A stretch of 64,000 nucleotides of DNA from Promethearchaeota archaeon (GTDB lineage Archaea; Asgardarchaeota; Lokiarchaeia; Sigyniarchaeales; SOKP01), in the NCBI GenBank assembly GCA_019058295.1, contig JAHPZI010000030.1, positions 1-64,000 on the forward strand, in the 5' to 3' direction. Positions within the stretch are counted from its first letter, which is position 1; every line of letters starts with the position of its first letter. Shown in pieces: positions 46,343 to 55,567 of this stretch. The notes below the pieces were generated by a model. It worked only from the letters and a program-made list of their open reading frames with translations, was not told where the DNA came from and made no database searches. Made by a program: the position numbers and the translations under genes.

Positions 46343-46687
46343 GTGAATATTGAAGAACTGAAATCAGTAGGAATTGATGGACCTAAAGATGGTATACTTT
46401 TAATTGATGTTTATACGACTTGGTGTGGGCCCTGTAAATTCGTCGCACCTATATTACATAAACTTCGGGATGAAGGGCTTATACAACTCATCCAAGTGGA
46501 TCTTGATCAAAATCGTCCCTTAGGTGAAATGTTTGGAATTACTGCAATCCCTACGCTACTCTTTTTTAAAGATGGAAAATTATTAGAAGGAACAATAGAA
46601 GTCCAAGGACAGCCGCTTGTGAACAATGGAATAATGATTGGAGCTGCTGGAGAGCCAATTCTCCGTGAGATTATTAATAAAATGTAA
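46343..46687 (+). CDS. thioredoxin-like protein
   Basis: A 114-residue thioredoxin fold with active site TTWCGPCKFVAP (CGPC, as in true thioredoxins) and the cis-proline segment AIPTLLFFKDGK. It probably reduces protein disulfides in the cytoplasm. The start is GTG 46343, just after a short direct repeat (AAGTGAATATT twice). The C-terminal GAAGEPILREIINK helix is typical. Confidence 0.9.
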   Translation: MNIEELKSVGIDGPKDGILLIDVYTTWCGPCKFVAPILHKLRDEGLIQLIQVDLDQNRPLGEMFGITAIPTLLFFKDGKLLEGTIEVQGQPLVNNGIMIGAAGEPILREIINKM

Positions 46688-46879
46688 ATTAGAAGATTTC
46701 TTATTTTAAATCTATTTTTTCTATTTTGAACTTTAATGAAATATTAAATTGTATGAAGGTTTATTAGAAAAAATCTTTTTAGATTAGATATTTTTAATAT
46801 TTTTAATTAGATTAAAAGCTTTAAAACTGATCGTTATTTTACATTTATAATTTAATATAATTAACAATAATAATCGATT

Positions 46880-47389
46880 ATGAGCTATACAAGAAGCGAT
46901 CTTTTCTTAGCAGAAGCAGCAATGAACCAAATGCGTAATAGCATCTATTTTCTTGCCCGTCTTATGGAAAAAAAGGGCAATATTGATATCATTGGAAGAT
47001 TAAGAAGTATGGGGCGCAATATTGCAAGGACATTTATTAAGTATTGGAAGCCTATAGAAATAGTAAATGATTCAAATATAAAAGATGTTTTACAAACAAT
47101 TTATCAAAAAATAGTAGATAGCTCTATTTCAATTGAAGTCAACAGTGAAGAGAAGATAATTATAATTAAAGATTATAAGTGTTCACTCTGTAAATATAAT
47201 TACAAGGATATTAATATTGCAGGGTGCGAAATATTATTAGGATTAGTATCTGAACTTATTTTCCTTATAAATAATGACTTAAAAGATCCTTCGGTTATCT
47301 TCTTGGAACCATATAAAGTTGAAGAATCAAGGGCTCGTGGAGATAATTTATGCTTACAAATCTTTAAATATAAAATAGGAGGTTCTTGA
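46880..47389 (+). CDS. V4R/TRAPP (Bet3)-like small protein
   Basis: A 169-residue alpha/beta protein. The N-terminal helices (FLARLMEKKGNIDIIGRLRS) lead to a beta region with the pair CSLCKYN. A later helix (GCEILLGLVSELIFLI) is followed by VIFLEPYKVEESRARGDNLC, which resembles the closing beta-hairpin of the V4R/Bet3 fold (E..C...GD..C). It sits 4 nt before a second protein with the same kind of closing segment. TRAPP-like proteins are known from Asgard genomes. The fold call is by pattern and modest in certainty. Confidence 0.5.
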   Translation: MSYTRSDLFLAEAAMNQMRNSIYFLARLMEKKGNIDIIGRLRSMGRNIARTFIKYWKPIEIVNDSNIKDVLQTIYQKIVDSSISIEVNSEEKIIIIKDYKCSLCKYNYKDINIAGCEILLGLVSELIFLINNDLKDPSVIFLEPYKVEESRARGDNLCLQIFKYKIGGS

Positions 47390-47393
47390 ACTC

Positions 47394-48845
47394 ATGGGGG
47401 CATTCCAATGGTTGATGAAGAAGATACTGAAAGCTTTTGGTCGAAATACTAATAGTTTATTTTATCAATTACTTTATCGTGAAATCCTCAAAGAAATTAA
47501 CGAGATTATAAAGGATGAAGAAGAAAGTATTACTATTTTAAGAGAAATTTGTAAAAGAGCTGCTTTTGAATCTTGCGAACGACATTCTAGCATTTTCAAG
47601 TTTATGCCGGGGAACCCGAAAAAAGTATTAACGTACTTCGAAATTTTATTCTCAATAGTCCTCGGAATGAATATGGGTGAATATGATTTCGAGGAAATCC
47701 CAAAAGAAGGTGCAAAATATAACGATTACGTTTTAAACGTTACAGTTAATCCGATTTGTGCAGGATATGGAGATGATACAGAAGATACCTTTGATTTCAG
47801 CAAATTAAGTAAAGAGGTTGAGGGTTGTTCGGCAGGTTTGTGTGGTATGCTTGAGACTGTGGCAAACTTTATACTAAAAGTAAAAAAGAACGATTTTCGC
47901 ATAGGAATCACAGAAACGAAGTGCCTTATGAAAGGTGATGAATACTTACAAATTTATTGTAAAGTATATGATTTTAGAGAATGGAAAGAATTTCTGGATT
48001 CTAAACCAGAAATTAAATATTTCGAAGAAATCTTAGAGGAAGAAATTCAAGAAGAGGCCAAATTAGATCTTATTGATAAATTACAAGAAATTTTTTCGTT
48101 AGATAAATTGGATGATTTATTGGATGAACCTCTTGAAAGTATTAAAGAGAAAGTTGCTGAACTTATTAGAGATAAATTAAACATGGAACCTGATCATTTC
48201 TTTGACTATTTCAGAAATTACGAGGATGACATGATTAGGATTATTGGATATTTAGCTGTTCATCTGATGAATGAGTATGGAGGTTTTGTGGAAAAATCGT
48301 TAAGTAGCGATTTCACAGCTAAAATAATAGGTTATTTTTTTAAACATCTTAAAGAGATGACATTACTATTTATACCATTAGATGTCATTCGTGATTATAA
48401 TGAATTATTTGTAAATTTTTTGGGAGGGCTAGCTCCTGTCGAAATGGTCGATAATGTCAGACAGATTACAGGAAAAGATACTATAAACTATATTTTTGAA
48501 GGTTCTGAAATGGCATTAGAAAATTTAGGTATTGAATTTTCAGAGTTAAAGGAAAATGTATGGGAAGAACTGAAAAAAGAAAGGGAAGATGGATTAATTT
48601 CGGCAGAACAAACAACGATGGAAAAAACCAGAGAAAACTTCCCGAAGATAATTAACATCATTCAAGAACTCCTAATGATATTCAACGAAATTTTGACTCT
48701 GCCTATAAGAGTATTAATCTCTGAGAGCCATTATGGATTAAAAACAGCGATAAATTCAGTCGCTTCTGAAGAAGAGGGACTTTATGGCTCCTTAAGAGAA
48801 AGATTCGATAATATTTTTGATCAAATCCAAGAAATAAGGAAATAA
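47394..48845 (+). CDS. V4R/TRAPP-like protein with C-terminal helical extension
   Basis: A 483-residue protein whose residues 1-200 resemble a V4R/Bet3 fold: TVNPICAGYGDDTEDTF, then GCSAGLCGMLETVANFIL and a closing FRIGITETKCLMKGDEYLQI. The remainder is an acidic helical domain (EEILEEEIQEEAKLDLIDKL and beyond) with no recognised motif. It starts 4 nt after the smaller V4R-like gene, so the two are translationally coupled and may form a heterodimer. Role unknown; membrane-tethering or sensing roles are inferred from the family only. Confidence 0.5.
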   Translation: MGAFQWLMKKILKAFGRNTNSLFYQLLYREILKEINEIIKDEEESITILREICKRAAFESCERHSSIFKFMPGNPKKVLTYFEILFSIVLGMNMGEYDFEEIPKEGAKYNDYVLNVTVNPICAGYGDDTEDTFDFSKLSKEVEGCSAGLCGMLETVANFILKVKKNDFRIGITETKCLMKGDEYLQIYCKVYDFREWKEFLDSKPEIKYFEEILEEEIQEEAKLDLIDKLQEIFSLDKLDDLLDEPLESIKEKVAELIRDKLNMEPDHFFDYFRNYEDDMIRIIGYLAVHLMNEYGGFVEKSLSSDFTAKIIGYFFKHLKEMTLLFIPLDVIRDYNELFVNFLGGLAPVEMVDNVRQITGKDTINYIFEGSEMALENLGIEFSELKENVWEELKKEREDGLISAEQTTMEKTRENFPKIINIIQELLMIFNEILTLPIRVLISESHYGLKTAINSVASEEEGLYGSLRERFDNIFDQIQEIRK

Positions 48846-48861
48846 TATTTAAAAATTCTTA

Positions 48862-49305
48862 TTATTCTACCTTTTTACACATTACATAGTGCTCGATTTC
48901 ATCAAAAAGAAGTGGACCTTCTCCAATAATTACATAATCAAGCTTTGTGAAGAGCTCTTTTGCCGTTTTTCTGGCATTCAACATAATGCTGGAGACTCCG
49001 AGACTTATCGCGAAACCTTCAATGTACCGAATTAATTTAGTTGCAATTCTTTTTTTTCGGTATTCTTTTTCAACTGCTATATATCTTATTTGTCCTTCCT
49101 TTTCGCTATTTTTATGAAAACGAGCAGTGGCTACAATTTTATTATTTAAAATTACAATGAATGGATATGAATCATTTTCGAGATCATCCTTTTCTGATCC
49201 TCTTGGTTGATTCCAAGGCTTTCTTAACACTCTCCATCTCAAATCATACATAAATGAATAATCTTCTTTAGAGAGTGGTCGTTGAATTATTAGAGGTTCT
49301 TTCAT
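48862..49305 (-). CDS. GNAT-family N-acetyltransferase
   Basis: A 147-residue acetyltransferase. The acetyl-CoA site is IRYIAVEKEYRKKRIATKLI, with a slightly changed RxxGxG loop (RKKRIA). This is followed by the helix GFAISLGVSSIMLNARKTA and KLDYVIIGEG near the end. The N-terminal RWRVLRKPWNQPRGSEKDD is like the YjcF/ElaA-type branch. The substrate cannot be told. Its start lies 19 nt from the stop of the minus-strand gene that follows at 49324. Confidence 0.9.
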   Translation of the reverse strand: MKEPLIIQRPLSKEDYSFMYDLRWRVLRKPWNQPRGSEKDDLENDSYPFIVILNNKIVATARFHKNSEKEGQIRYIAVEKEYRKKRIATKLIRYIEGFAISLGVSSIMLNARKTAKELFTKLDYVIIGEGPLLFDEIEHYVMCKKVE

Positions 49306-49323
49306 TTAAAAAGTCCCATAATT

Positions 49324-50841
49324 TTATTTTAAAGATCTTTTTGAGGATATGTAGATTTCGTAAAACCAATCTATTATGTATTGAAAGAAAAATCGTTCTC
49401 GAAGGACATCATAGTGTGATTTATTTTTTAAACTGGTCAATTTTGCAATATCTTCTGACTTAATCTTACACTCGGCAATTAAATTCATTCTCGCCTTAAA
49501 TTGGTCAATCATTGATATGGGCCTCAAAATAACTTCAATTGCATTAGAGATCTTGTTTATTAATTCGCGAAATTCTTTATTATAATCATATTTAGATTTT
49601 CGAGATTCGCTTAGAAAACTATTTATCTTCTTTAAAATTGGCTCTTTTTTGTAATAATTAATTAATTCTTTTTGATCTATTACTTCTGAGAGATAATCTA
49701 TAACTTTTTTGATAATCGAGGATTCAATTTGTAACTTTTTCATTTCTTTTTCTAATCGAACTAAAAATTGTTGCTTTAAAAACTGCTTATATTTAACTAT
49801 AATCGCTTCGTTTTCTTTTATGTCTGAACAAATTTCGACAACCTCTCCCTTAGGGGTTGAATAAGTGAAACCATGCCCTTGAGGTCCAAGGCCCCCAAGT
49901 AGGACCATTCCTAGAATATAAAATTTGTAATTATCCTTAGCAATTATATTATTCAGATTTATCCTTATATTCTTTGGAGATATTAAATGCTTTTTAATTT
50001 CAGTCTCTTCTCGTAACTCTTCAAAATCATAAAAATATGTATTGTAACTATTTTTATAATTAAATTCAATAAAATTTTCATTTTCAGTTAGTAAATCGCC
50101 TTGATTTTTGTCTGATTGATTTTTATGCTCTATAATAATCTTATTAAATTCTCTAATGAATTTCTTTATTGAACCTAAATTTTTAACACTAAGACCGTAT
50201 ATTGAGTATTGATTAAAAAAAAAATTTTTAATGTAAAATATTAATTGCTCTATATTCAAATTATATAATAGAAATCGATCGTTTACTAAAAAATTGTAGA
50301 GATCTTGAGGCATAACTTTAAAAACATATAAAATCAAAGAATTGGATACATTTCCAAACAAATCGTTTAAATTTGAGAGCAGCAATTTATCTTTTTTGAG
50401 GTCTTCTATGGTTTTTAAATCATCATTATCAAAATCTTTATCAAGCAAATTATATTCGTTGAAAAATCTTAAAAGCTCAATTATTTTACCAAGTGAAGAA
50501 GTTTTATATTCTGTAGCTACTTCTTCTGTACAATTCAATAATAATTCTGAAATAATTTCAAAGCGATCAGGAATTTTTCTCACATCAATAAAAATATCAA
50601 AATAGGATGATAAATTAAAAAACTCCCTATAGGTTTCAAATTTTTTATGTTTAAGATTTTTTGAAAGACACTTGTAAAAGTTCTCTTCCATTTTTTCTTT
50701 ATAAATTTTATTTGAGGATGAGTTGATTAAATTTGAGAAGTTTTCTATTTCATTTTGCTCGATAAAGCTTTTAATTTTAAATACTTCTCCCGATTTTAAA
50801 AAATTAATTAGTGAATCAAAAAACTCTTCTAAAGGTAACAT
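49324..50841 (-). CDS. hypothetical Lys/Asn/Ile-rich helical protein
   Basis: A 505-residue protein I do not recognise. It is mostly helical, with a central, more structured segment (MVLLGGLGPQGHGFTYSTP, then GEVVEICSDIKENEA) around residues 320-350 and a basic coiled C-terminal half. There is no signal peptide, membrane helix or zinc site. It lies between the roadblock gene and the GNAT gene on the same strand. The GGLGPQGHGFTY segment may be a turn-rich binding site; no function is proposed. Confidence 0.65.
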   Translation of the reverse strand: MLPLEEFFDSLINFLKSGEVFKIKSFIEQNEIENFSNLINSSSNKIYKEKMEENFYKCLSKNLKHKKFETYREFFNLSSYFDIFIDVRKIPDRFEIISELLLNCTEEVATEYKTSSLGKIIELLRFFNEYNLLDKDFDNDDLKTIEDLKKDKLLLSNLNDLFGNVSNSLILYVFKVMPQDLYNFLVNDRFLLYNLNIEQLIFYIKNFFFNQYSIYGLSVKNLGSIKKFIREFNKIIIEHKNQSDKNQGDLLTENENFIEFNYKNSYNTYFYDFEELREETEIKKHLISPKNIRINLNNIIAKDNYKFYILGMVLLGGLGPQGHGFTYSTPKGEVVEICSDIKENEAIIVKYKQFLKQQFLVRLEKEMKKLQIESSIIKKVIDYLSEVIDQKELINYYKKEPILKKINSFLSESRKSKYDYNKEFRELINKISNAIEVILRPISMIDQFKARMNLIAECKIKSEDIAKLTSLKNKSHYDVLRERFFFQYIIDWFYEIYISSKRSLK

Positions 50842-50914
50842 TTAACAGATGAATTATAATAAAACTTGCTATTAAACTTATTGATATATATACAAAGAAA
50901 GTTGATTTTTTAGT

Positions 50915-51286
50915 TTAATCTAAAAGGTCAGCAATCTTTTGACTAACTGATTGGATGTTGAGGAAAACCATTCCAAGCGAGGCATCTGCTTTAGTGAGAG
51001 TCGCCAAAATAGCATTATTACCTGCTTTTGATAAGATTATTATTCCATCAACACCTTCTATAAGAATTCTCTTAAGATTTCCTCGAGCAAGCTCTTCAAC
51101 TGCTCTCTCAGATACAGATAAGATAGCTGCAGACATGGCGGACACAATACCATCATTTACATCCCTCGCAAGAACTGAACAAATAGGAAGTCCTTGCACA
51201 CTCACAATTGCAGATCCTTGTATGTCAGCGTTGACCGCTTCCATTTTTCGCAATAATTCTATAAGATCGCTGATGTTTTCACTCAA
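50915..51286 (-). CDS. roadblock/LC7-domain protein
   Basis: A 123-residue single roadblock/LC7 domain: GSAIVSVQGLPICSVL, a central helix with MSAAILSVSERAVEEL, KRILIEGVDGIIILSK, and AILATLTKADASLGMVFL near the end. These domains dimerise and bind or regulate small GTPases (MglB, dynein light chain and Ragulator families). A Ras/Rab-type GTPase gene is present elsewhere in the window (22.9 kb), but the two are not adjacent. Complete length, no extension. Confidence 0.92.
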   Translation of the reverse strand: MSENISDLIELLRKMEAVNADIQGSAIVSVQGLPICSVLARDVNDGIVSAMSAAILSVSERAVEELARGNLKRILIEGVDGIIILSKAGNNAILATLTKADASLGMVFLNIQSVSQKIADLLD

Positions 51287-51426
51287 TGATTTATCAACTA
51301 AAAAAAAATGATGTTATTATTATTATATTCTAATTTAATTTTAAATATTTTTTATTATTTTATTCTTTTTCATTTTATTTTAATATTTTTTATTTTTTTT
51401 ATTATTTTATTCTTTTTTTCAAAATA

Positions 51427-51474
51427 ATGACTAATCTTTTTATCAAAATAATGACTGATCAAAATAATGACTGA
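51427..51474 (+). repeat. triplicated CAAAATAATGACT block at the methionine aminopeptidase start, with a short leader ORF
   Basis: The block (T)CAAAATAATGACT occurs three times, ending at about 51432, 51456 and 51472, each with an ATG (51427, 51451, 51467). The first two ATGs share a 15-codon frame that stops at TGA 51472-51474, overlapping the true start at 51467. The leader ORF could compete for initiation or be a duplication accident. Confidence 0.6.
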
Positions 51475-52432
51475 GGATAAAAAAACTCTTTCTAAGGAAG
51501 AGTTAGAAAAAGAAAAAGAAGAAAAGGAAAAACAGATTAAAATAGATTCCTTAAGAAAGGCTGGTGGAATCGCAAGCGAAGTAAAAAAGTTTATGAAACC
51601 TCGTTTAAAAGTAGAAGCAAAAGTTTTAGATTTAATTAACACTGCAGAGCAGAAAATCATAGAATTAGGCGGGGAACCGGCATTTCCTGTTAATTTATCA
51701 ATTAATAACGTAGCGGCTCATTATACATCTCCAATAAGAGATGATGGTTTAACAATAAAAGAGGGGGATATAGTTAAATTAGATATGGGAGTCCACATTG
51801 AAGGATATATTGTGGATACGGCATATACAATTAGTTTTAATGACGATGTACTGCTAGAAAATATTATTCAGTCTACTGAGGTGGCGGTTGAAGCTGCTAA
51901 AATGATGGTCAAACCAGATATCAATACCAGAGAAATAGGGAAAAAAATTGAAAGCATAGTCAAAGGTTTTAAATATAATCCAATCCGCCAATTAGGGGGT
52001 CATCAAATTGAGAGATGGATTGTTCACGGAAAAAAGGCTCTTCCCGAATTAGGAAATCAAAGTGGAGATGTTATGGAAGAAGGGGATGTATTTGGAATAG
52101 AAATATTTGCATCTACAGGTGAAGGGTCCGTTCATATGACTAATAATTCTTTTATATATGAATTAAATACATATTCAGGAAGGGTTCCCTTGCGTCGGAA
52201 AATTTCTAAACAAATTCTAGGATTTGTGAATAAAAATTATAAAACATTGCCATTCGCAGAAAGATGGGTGGCAAAAGAATTTAGAATGGGTGTAGCATTT
52301 GGACTTCAAGAACTAGTAAAACAAAATAAATTACAGGCTCATTATGTGCTAGCAGAAAATAAAGGTGAGTACGTTGCTCAAACTGAGGAAACAATTATCG
52401 TAACTGAGGATGGATTTGAACAGTTAACTTAA
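51467..52432 (+). CDS. map: methionine aminopeptidase, type II
   Basis: A 321-residue MetAP2 that removes the initiator methionine from nascent proteins. The metal ligands are visible: D in KLDMGVHIEG, D in IVDTAYT, H in GGHQIERW, E in GIEIFAS and E in QTEETIIV. The N-terminus has an extra charged helix (EELEKEKEEKEKQ) of about 25 residues before the catalytic domain. ATG 51467 is chosen because it opens this frame; the two earlier ATGs belong to a short leader frame. Confidence 0.95.
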   Translation: MTEDKKTLSKEELEKEKEEKEKQIKIDSLRKAGGIASEVKKFMKPRLKVEAKVLDLINTAEQKIIELGGEPAFPVNLSINNVAAHYTSPIRDDGLTIKEGDIVKLDMGVHIEGYIVDTAYTISFNDDVLLENIIQSTEVAVEAAKMMVKPDINTREIGKKIESIVKGFKYNPIRQLGGHQIERWIVHGKKALPELGNQSGDVMEEGDVFGIEIFASTGEGSVHMTNNSFIYELNTYSGRVPLRRKISKQILGFVNKNYKTLPFAERWVAKEFRMGVAFGLQELVKQNKLQAHYVLAENKGEYVAQTEETIIVTEDGFEQLT

Positions 52433-52476
52433 ATAATTTAAATAATTTATTTTAAAAAATCAATTTTAGTTTTTAT

Positions 52477-53586
52477 ATGAGAAAACTAAACATTTGTCTT
52501 GTTTCTTTGACTATCGCTCCAGATAGTCAAGATGGAAGTGCTAAATTTTTTAGAGGGATTTTTGATTATTTGAAAAAACAAGGTCATAATGTATCTCTTT
52601 TAACTGGAAAATGGAATTATCAGCTTGATAATCCAAACATATTTCAAATAAATTTAATCAAGAAAAGTTATTTCTGGATACCTCAATTTAGTTTAAAGGT
52701 TAAAAAATATCTTAAGAATCATAATTTTGATATTATTCATGGAAATGGACCAAAGGGATCGTTGCCCCTTCTCTTCATCGGTAAGAAAAAATTTATATCG
52801 ACACTTCATGACTTGGGACCATATGAAACCACGTTCTCACGATTTCCAATAGAAAAATATCTATTTAAAGCTGTTGCTAAAAAGGCTGAATATTTGACAA
52901 CTTGTTCAGAATTCATTAAGAGTGAAATTAAACATAATATTCCTCAAGTAGATATTAATAAGATATATAATCTGTATTCTGCTATTGAACCAAAATTCAA
53001 ATGCTGTCTAGAAGAGGCTCAGGAATTAAAGAAAGTATTAAATATTCAAGGACCGATTCTACTCCACATTGGTCGTATAGCGCTATATAAAGGTGTACAC
53101 AATTTAATTTCTGCTTATCAAATAGCGAAAAAAGAAATTCCAGATCTTAATTTAGTTATTGGAGGAAAACCCGATTTTTATATGGAAAAATATTATAAAA
53201 TTTGGAAACAAAAATATAAGGATATTCATTTTTTAGGATTTGTCCCAGAAGATGAGATCCCAATTTATTATTCTATGGGTGATATTTTCGTAAATTATTC
53301 ATATGCTACAGAAGGATTTGGGCTTACCCCTCTCGAAGCGATTGCTTGTGGAACGCCAGTAATCTGTTCATCTATAGAGCCCTACAAAGAAGTATTAAAA
53401 GATAATGCCATATTCGTTCCTCCAAAAAATCCTGAATTACTTGCTGAAGAAATTATTAGATTAGTACAAAATGATACTCTAAGAAGAAAATTGGTTGATA
53501 AAGCTCAAAAATATATCGAAAGGTACACGTGGGATGCTGTAGGCAAAAAACTTGAGAAAGTATACAGTAAATTTCTAAAAAATTAG
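52477..53586 (+). CDS. glycosyltransferase family 4-type enzyme
   Basis: A 369-residue GT-B glycosyltransferase. The N-terminal Gly-rich acceptor loop is SQDGSAKFFRGIF. The C-terminal donor domain has HIGRIALYKGVHNLISAY, a FLGFVPEDEIPIYYSMGDIF segment and EGFGLTPLEAIACGTPVI with the E(x7)E pair. It would transfer a nucleotide-activated sugar to a lipid, glycan or protein. It lies next to two other sugar-related genes on the opposite strand, suggesting a small surface-glycan locus. Donor and acceptor cannot be told. Confidence 0.92.
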   Translation: MRKLNICLVSLTIAPDSQDGSAKFFRGIFDYLKKQGHNVSLLTGKWNYQLDNPNIFQINLIKKSYFWIPQFSLKVKKYLKNHNFDIIHGNGPKGSLPLLFIGKKKFISTLHDLGPYETTFSRFPIEKYLFKAVAKKAEYLTTCSEFIKSEIKHNIPQVDINKIYNLYSAIEPKFKCCLEEAQELKKVLNIQGPILLHIGRIALYKGVHNLISAYQIAKKEIPDLNLVIGGKPDFYMEKYYKIWKQKYKDIHFLGFVPEDEIPIYYSMGDIFVNYSYATEGFGLTPLEAIACGTPVICSSIEPYKEVLKDNAIFVPPKNPELLAEEIIRLVQNDTLRRKLVDKAQKYIERYTWDAVGKKLEKVYSKFLKN

Positions 53587-53597
53587 AAATTAGATAT

Positions 53598-54707
53598 CTA
53601 GTTAATTTCTAATAATTTCTTCTTAATAAAATCAAAACAGACTTGAATGGGATTTTCAAATTTATTAATTTTTTCACTAAATGACAAATTGAATCTATCA
53701 CTAGAAGGTGTTTGACTAAGAATCTCGGTTGATCTTTCAATTATTTTTTCTGGGTCTTTAATATGTTTTAAAGGAAAGCCGTTTTCTATCAAAAAATTTT
53801 CTTGTGGTGCTGTATCTCCTGGAAAATATTCTATACTTGGTACATTTAAAAGACTCGATTCGCGGACGATAGTGCCTCCACCACTTATTATTAATGCTCC
53901 ATAAAAACAAAGATCGACTGAATTTGATAAATAACGAGTGATTACAACATTTTTATTACCTGAAAAATTCTTAAGTTTACTTCTTAGAAAGTTTTCTTGT
54001 TTTTTCGTTCGGACTAATAGAAAATATTTGTGATTCGGAAATTCTTTATAAAGTTGTGGAAAGAACTCTGTTATTAATGTTTCTTCTGCCTTAAGTTTTT
54101 CAATAAAGTAAGACGCAAAACTCGGTTCGCTTCTTATTATGACATAATTGCCTTTTTCTAAATCAAATTTTTCTAAGATTTGAGGGTTCGGAGTATATTC
54201 TGAAAGCCATCCTATCTCATCAATCCCATTATAACGTATTAATTTACTAGGATCAGCATTCAGGCGTGTATACCATTCTTGAGGGACACATTGAGGTGTA
54301 ATAATTTTATCTAGAAATGGTAAAATTAATTTACAAACTGGTTCATTACGAGGTTCATCATTGAAACCTATTGATTGAAATTTTAGGCCATAAGCAATTC
54401 TAGTCCCTTCAACTGATGAGAATGTTACAAAATAATCTGGTTTAAACCGCTTAACAACTGGAAAAAGTTTTGATAATCGTTCTATATATTGTTTTAATTT
54501 ATCTTCTAATTTTTCCCCTCCATGTTTTCCAATTTTCTCATAATTTACTCCTTGATCGTCTAAAATTTGATAAGTAGAATCATAATCCCTTGCTGTTATT
54601 TTTAATTCAATCCCTTCATTATGAAACATATTAATTAAGGGAATAAACATTTGTGCCGTTTTAGGCTCTTCTATGTCAAGCCACAGCTTTTTACCCGAAA
54701 TAGTCAT
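53598..54707 (-). CDS. DUF354 family protein (GT-B fold, epimerase/glycosyltransferase-like)
   Basis: A 369-residue DUF354 protein. LWLDIEEPKTAQMFIPLI, then KITARDYDSTYQILDDQGV and IGKHGGEKLEDKL are the family hallmarks, and IISGGGTIVRESSLLNVPSI forms the nucleotide-sugar site. The fold resembles UDP-GlcNAc 2-epimerase and MurG-type transferases, but its reaction is not established. It is followed in the same direction by nothing close, and preceded by an acyl/acetyltransferase gene 41 nt upstream, so the two probably form one operon in surface-sugar synthesis. Confidence 0.88.
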   Translation of the reverse strand: MTISGKKLWLDIEEPKTAQMFIPLINMFHNEGIELKITARDYDSTYQILDDQGVNYEKIGKHGGEKLEDKLKQYIERLSKLFPVVKRFKPDYFVTFSSVEGTRIAYGLKFQSIGFNDEPRNEPVCKLILPFLDKIITPQCVPQEWYTRLNADPSKLIRYNGIDEIGWLSEYTPNPQILEKFDLEKGNYVIIRSEPSFASYFIEKLKAEETLITEFFPQLYKEFPNHKYFLLVRTKKQENFLRSKLKNFSGNKNVVITRYLSNSVDLCFYGALIISGGGTIVRESSLLNVPSIEYFPGDTAPQENFLIENGFPLKHIKDPEKIIERSTEILSQTPSSDRFNLSFSEKINKFENPIQVCFDFIKKKLLEIN

Positions 54708-54748
54708 GTCACTAACTCTTTTTATGTTATTATGAAAAGGGAATTAAG

Positions 54749-55504
54749 TTATTTCCAATCATCTGGAATTTTTTTTAATATTTTAGCAGGATTCCCAACT
54801 ATTATATCTCCTTCTTCTGTATTTTTATTAACGACTGCCCCAGCTCCTACGATTGTACCTTTTTTTAATCTTATACCAGGAAAAATGATCGAATTTGCAC
54901 CAAGTGATACGTTATCTTCAATTGTAGGGCCAATTAACTCGAACTCCTTGCGCAGCATATATTTATCATTAGTTAATTTACTATAGGGACCCATAAAAAC
55001 ATTATTACTAATTGAACAGAATAATGGAATATATGCACCTGTTTGAATATTTGCTTTAATTCCAATTGAAACATTACCATCAATAATACAGTTTGTACCA
55101 ATTAAAGAAGAATCCCCTATTTTTGTTTTTTCTCGGATCAATACATTATGACCCGTTTGGCATTTTGCTCCAATACGAACATTGGAATAAATTATTGTTC
55201 CAGCTCGAATTATGCAGTTTTCATCGATAATCACTTCTGGCCCTTCAAAATCAGTTATTGATTTTTTACTTGCTATTACTTCTTTTAATTGATTTCTTTG
55301 AAAATGGCCAATAATGCAATTTTCACCGATATAGGTGCCGGTTTTAATTATTGCTTTTCCATAGATTTTTACTCCTTTAGATATGTAAACATCTCTCCCA
55401 ATTGAAACCCCTTTACCAATTACGACAAAATCATCGATAAAAGCTTTTTTATTAATATTAGTTTCAGGGTGGATTATTGAGAAACTTTTGGTACCTTTTT
55501 CCAT
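54749..55504 (-). CDS. left-handed beta-helix (hexapeptide) acyl/acetyltransferase
   Basis: A 251-residue protein built of hexapeptide repeats (VVIGKGVSIGRDVYISKGVK, IGENCIIG, VRIGAKCQTGHNVLI, IGDSSLIGTNCIIDGNVSIG), the LbH fold of sugar N- or O-acetyltransferases. The last turns contain IEDNVSLGANSIIFPGIRL, the usual acetyl-CoA-binding end, and GNPAKILKKIPDDW. It is probably a UDP-amino-sugar acetyltransferase, working with the adjacent DUF354 protein. The His of the catalytic site may be GHNVLI; the substrate is unknown. Confidence 0.88.
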   Translation of the reverse strand: MEKGTKSFSIIHPETNINKKAFIDDFVVIGKGVSIGRDVYISKGVKIYGKAIIKTGTYIGENCIIGHFQRNQLKEVIASKKSITDFEGPEVIIDENCIIRAGTIIYSNVRIGAKCQTGHNVLIREKTKIGDSSLIGTNCIIDGNVSIGIKANIQTGAYIPLFCSISNNVFMGPYSKLTNDKYMLRKEFELIGPTIEDNVSLGANSIIFPGIRLKKGTIVGAGAVVNKNTEEGDIIVGNPAKILKKIPDDWK

Positions 55505-55567
55505 ATAACCTCTCCAATTAAAATTAATATATATTTTAATAATCTATTTAAATAAATTTTAAATTAA

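Noticed and set aside
46330..46351. Direct repeat AAGTGAATATT before the thioredoxin start
   Set aside because: Only two copies, 11 bp, AT-rich; probably a small duplication with no sign of a mobile-element target site.
51301..51425. T-rich tract between the roadblock and map genes as a terminator
   Set aside because: No stable hairpin is visible, and U-tracts are so common in these AT-rich gaps that a specific terminator call is not supported.
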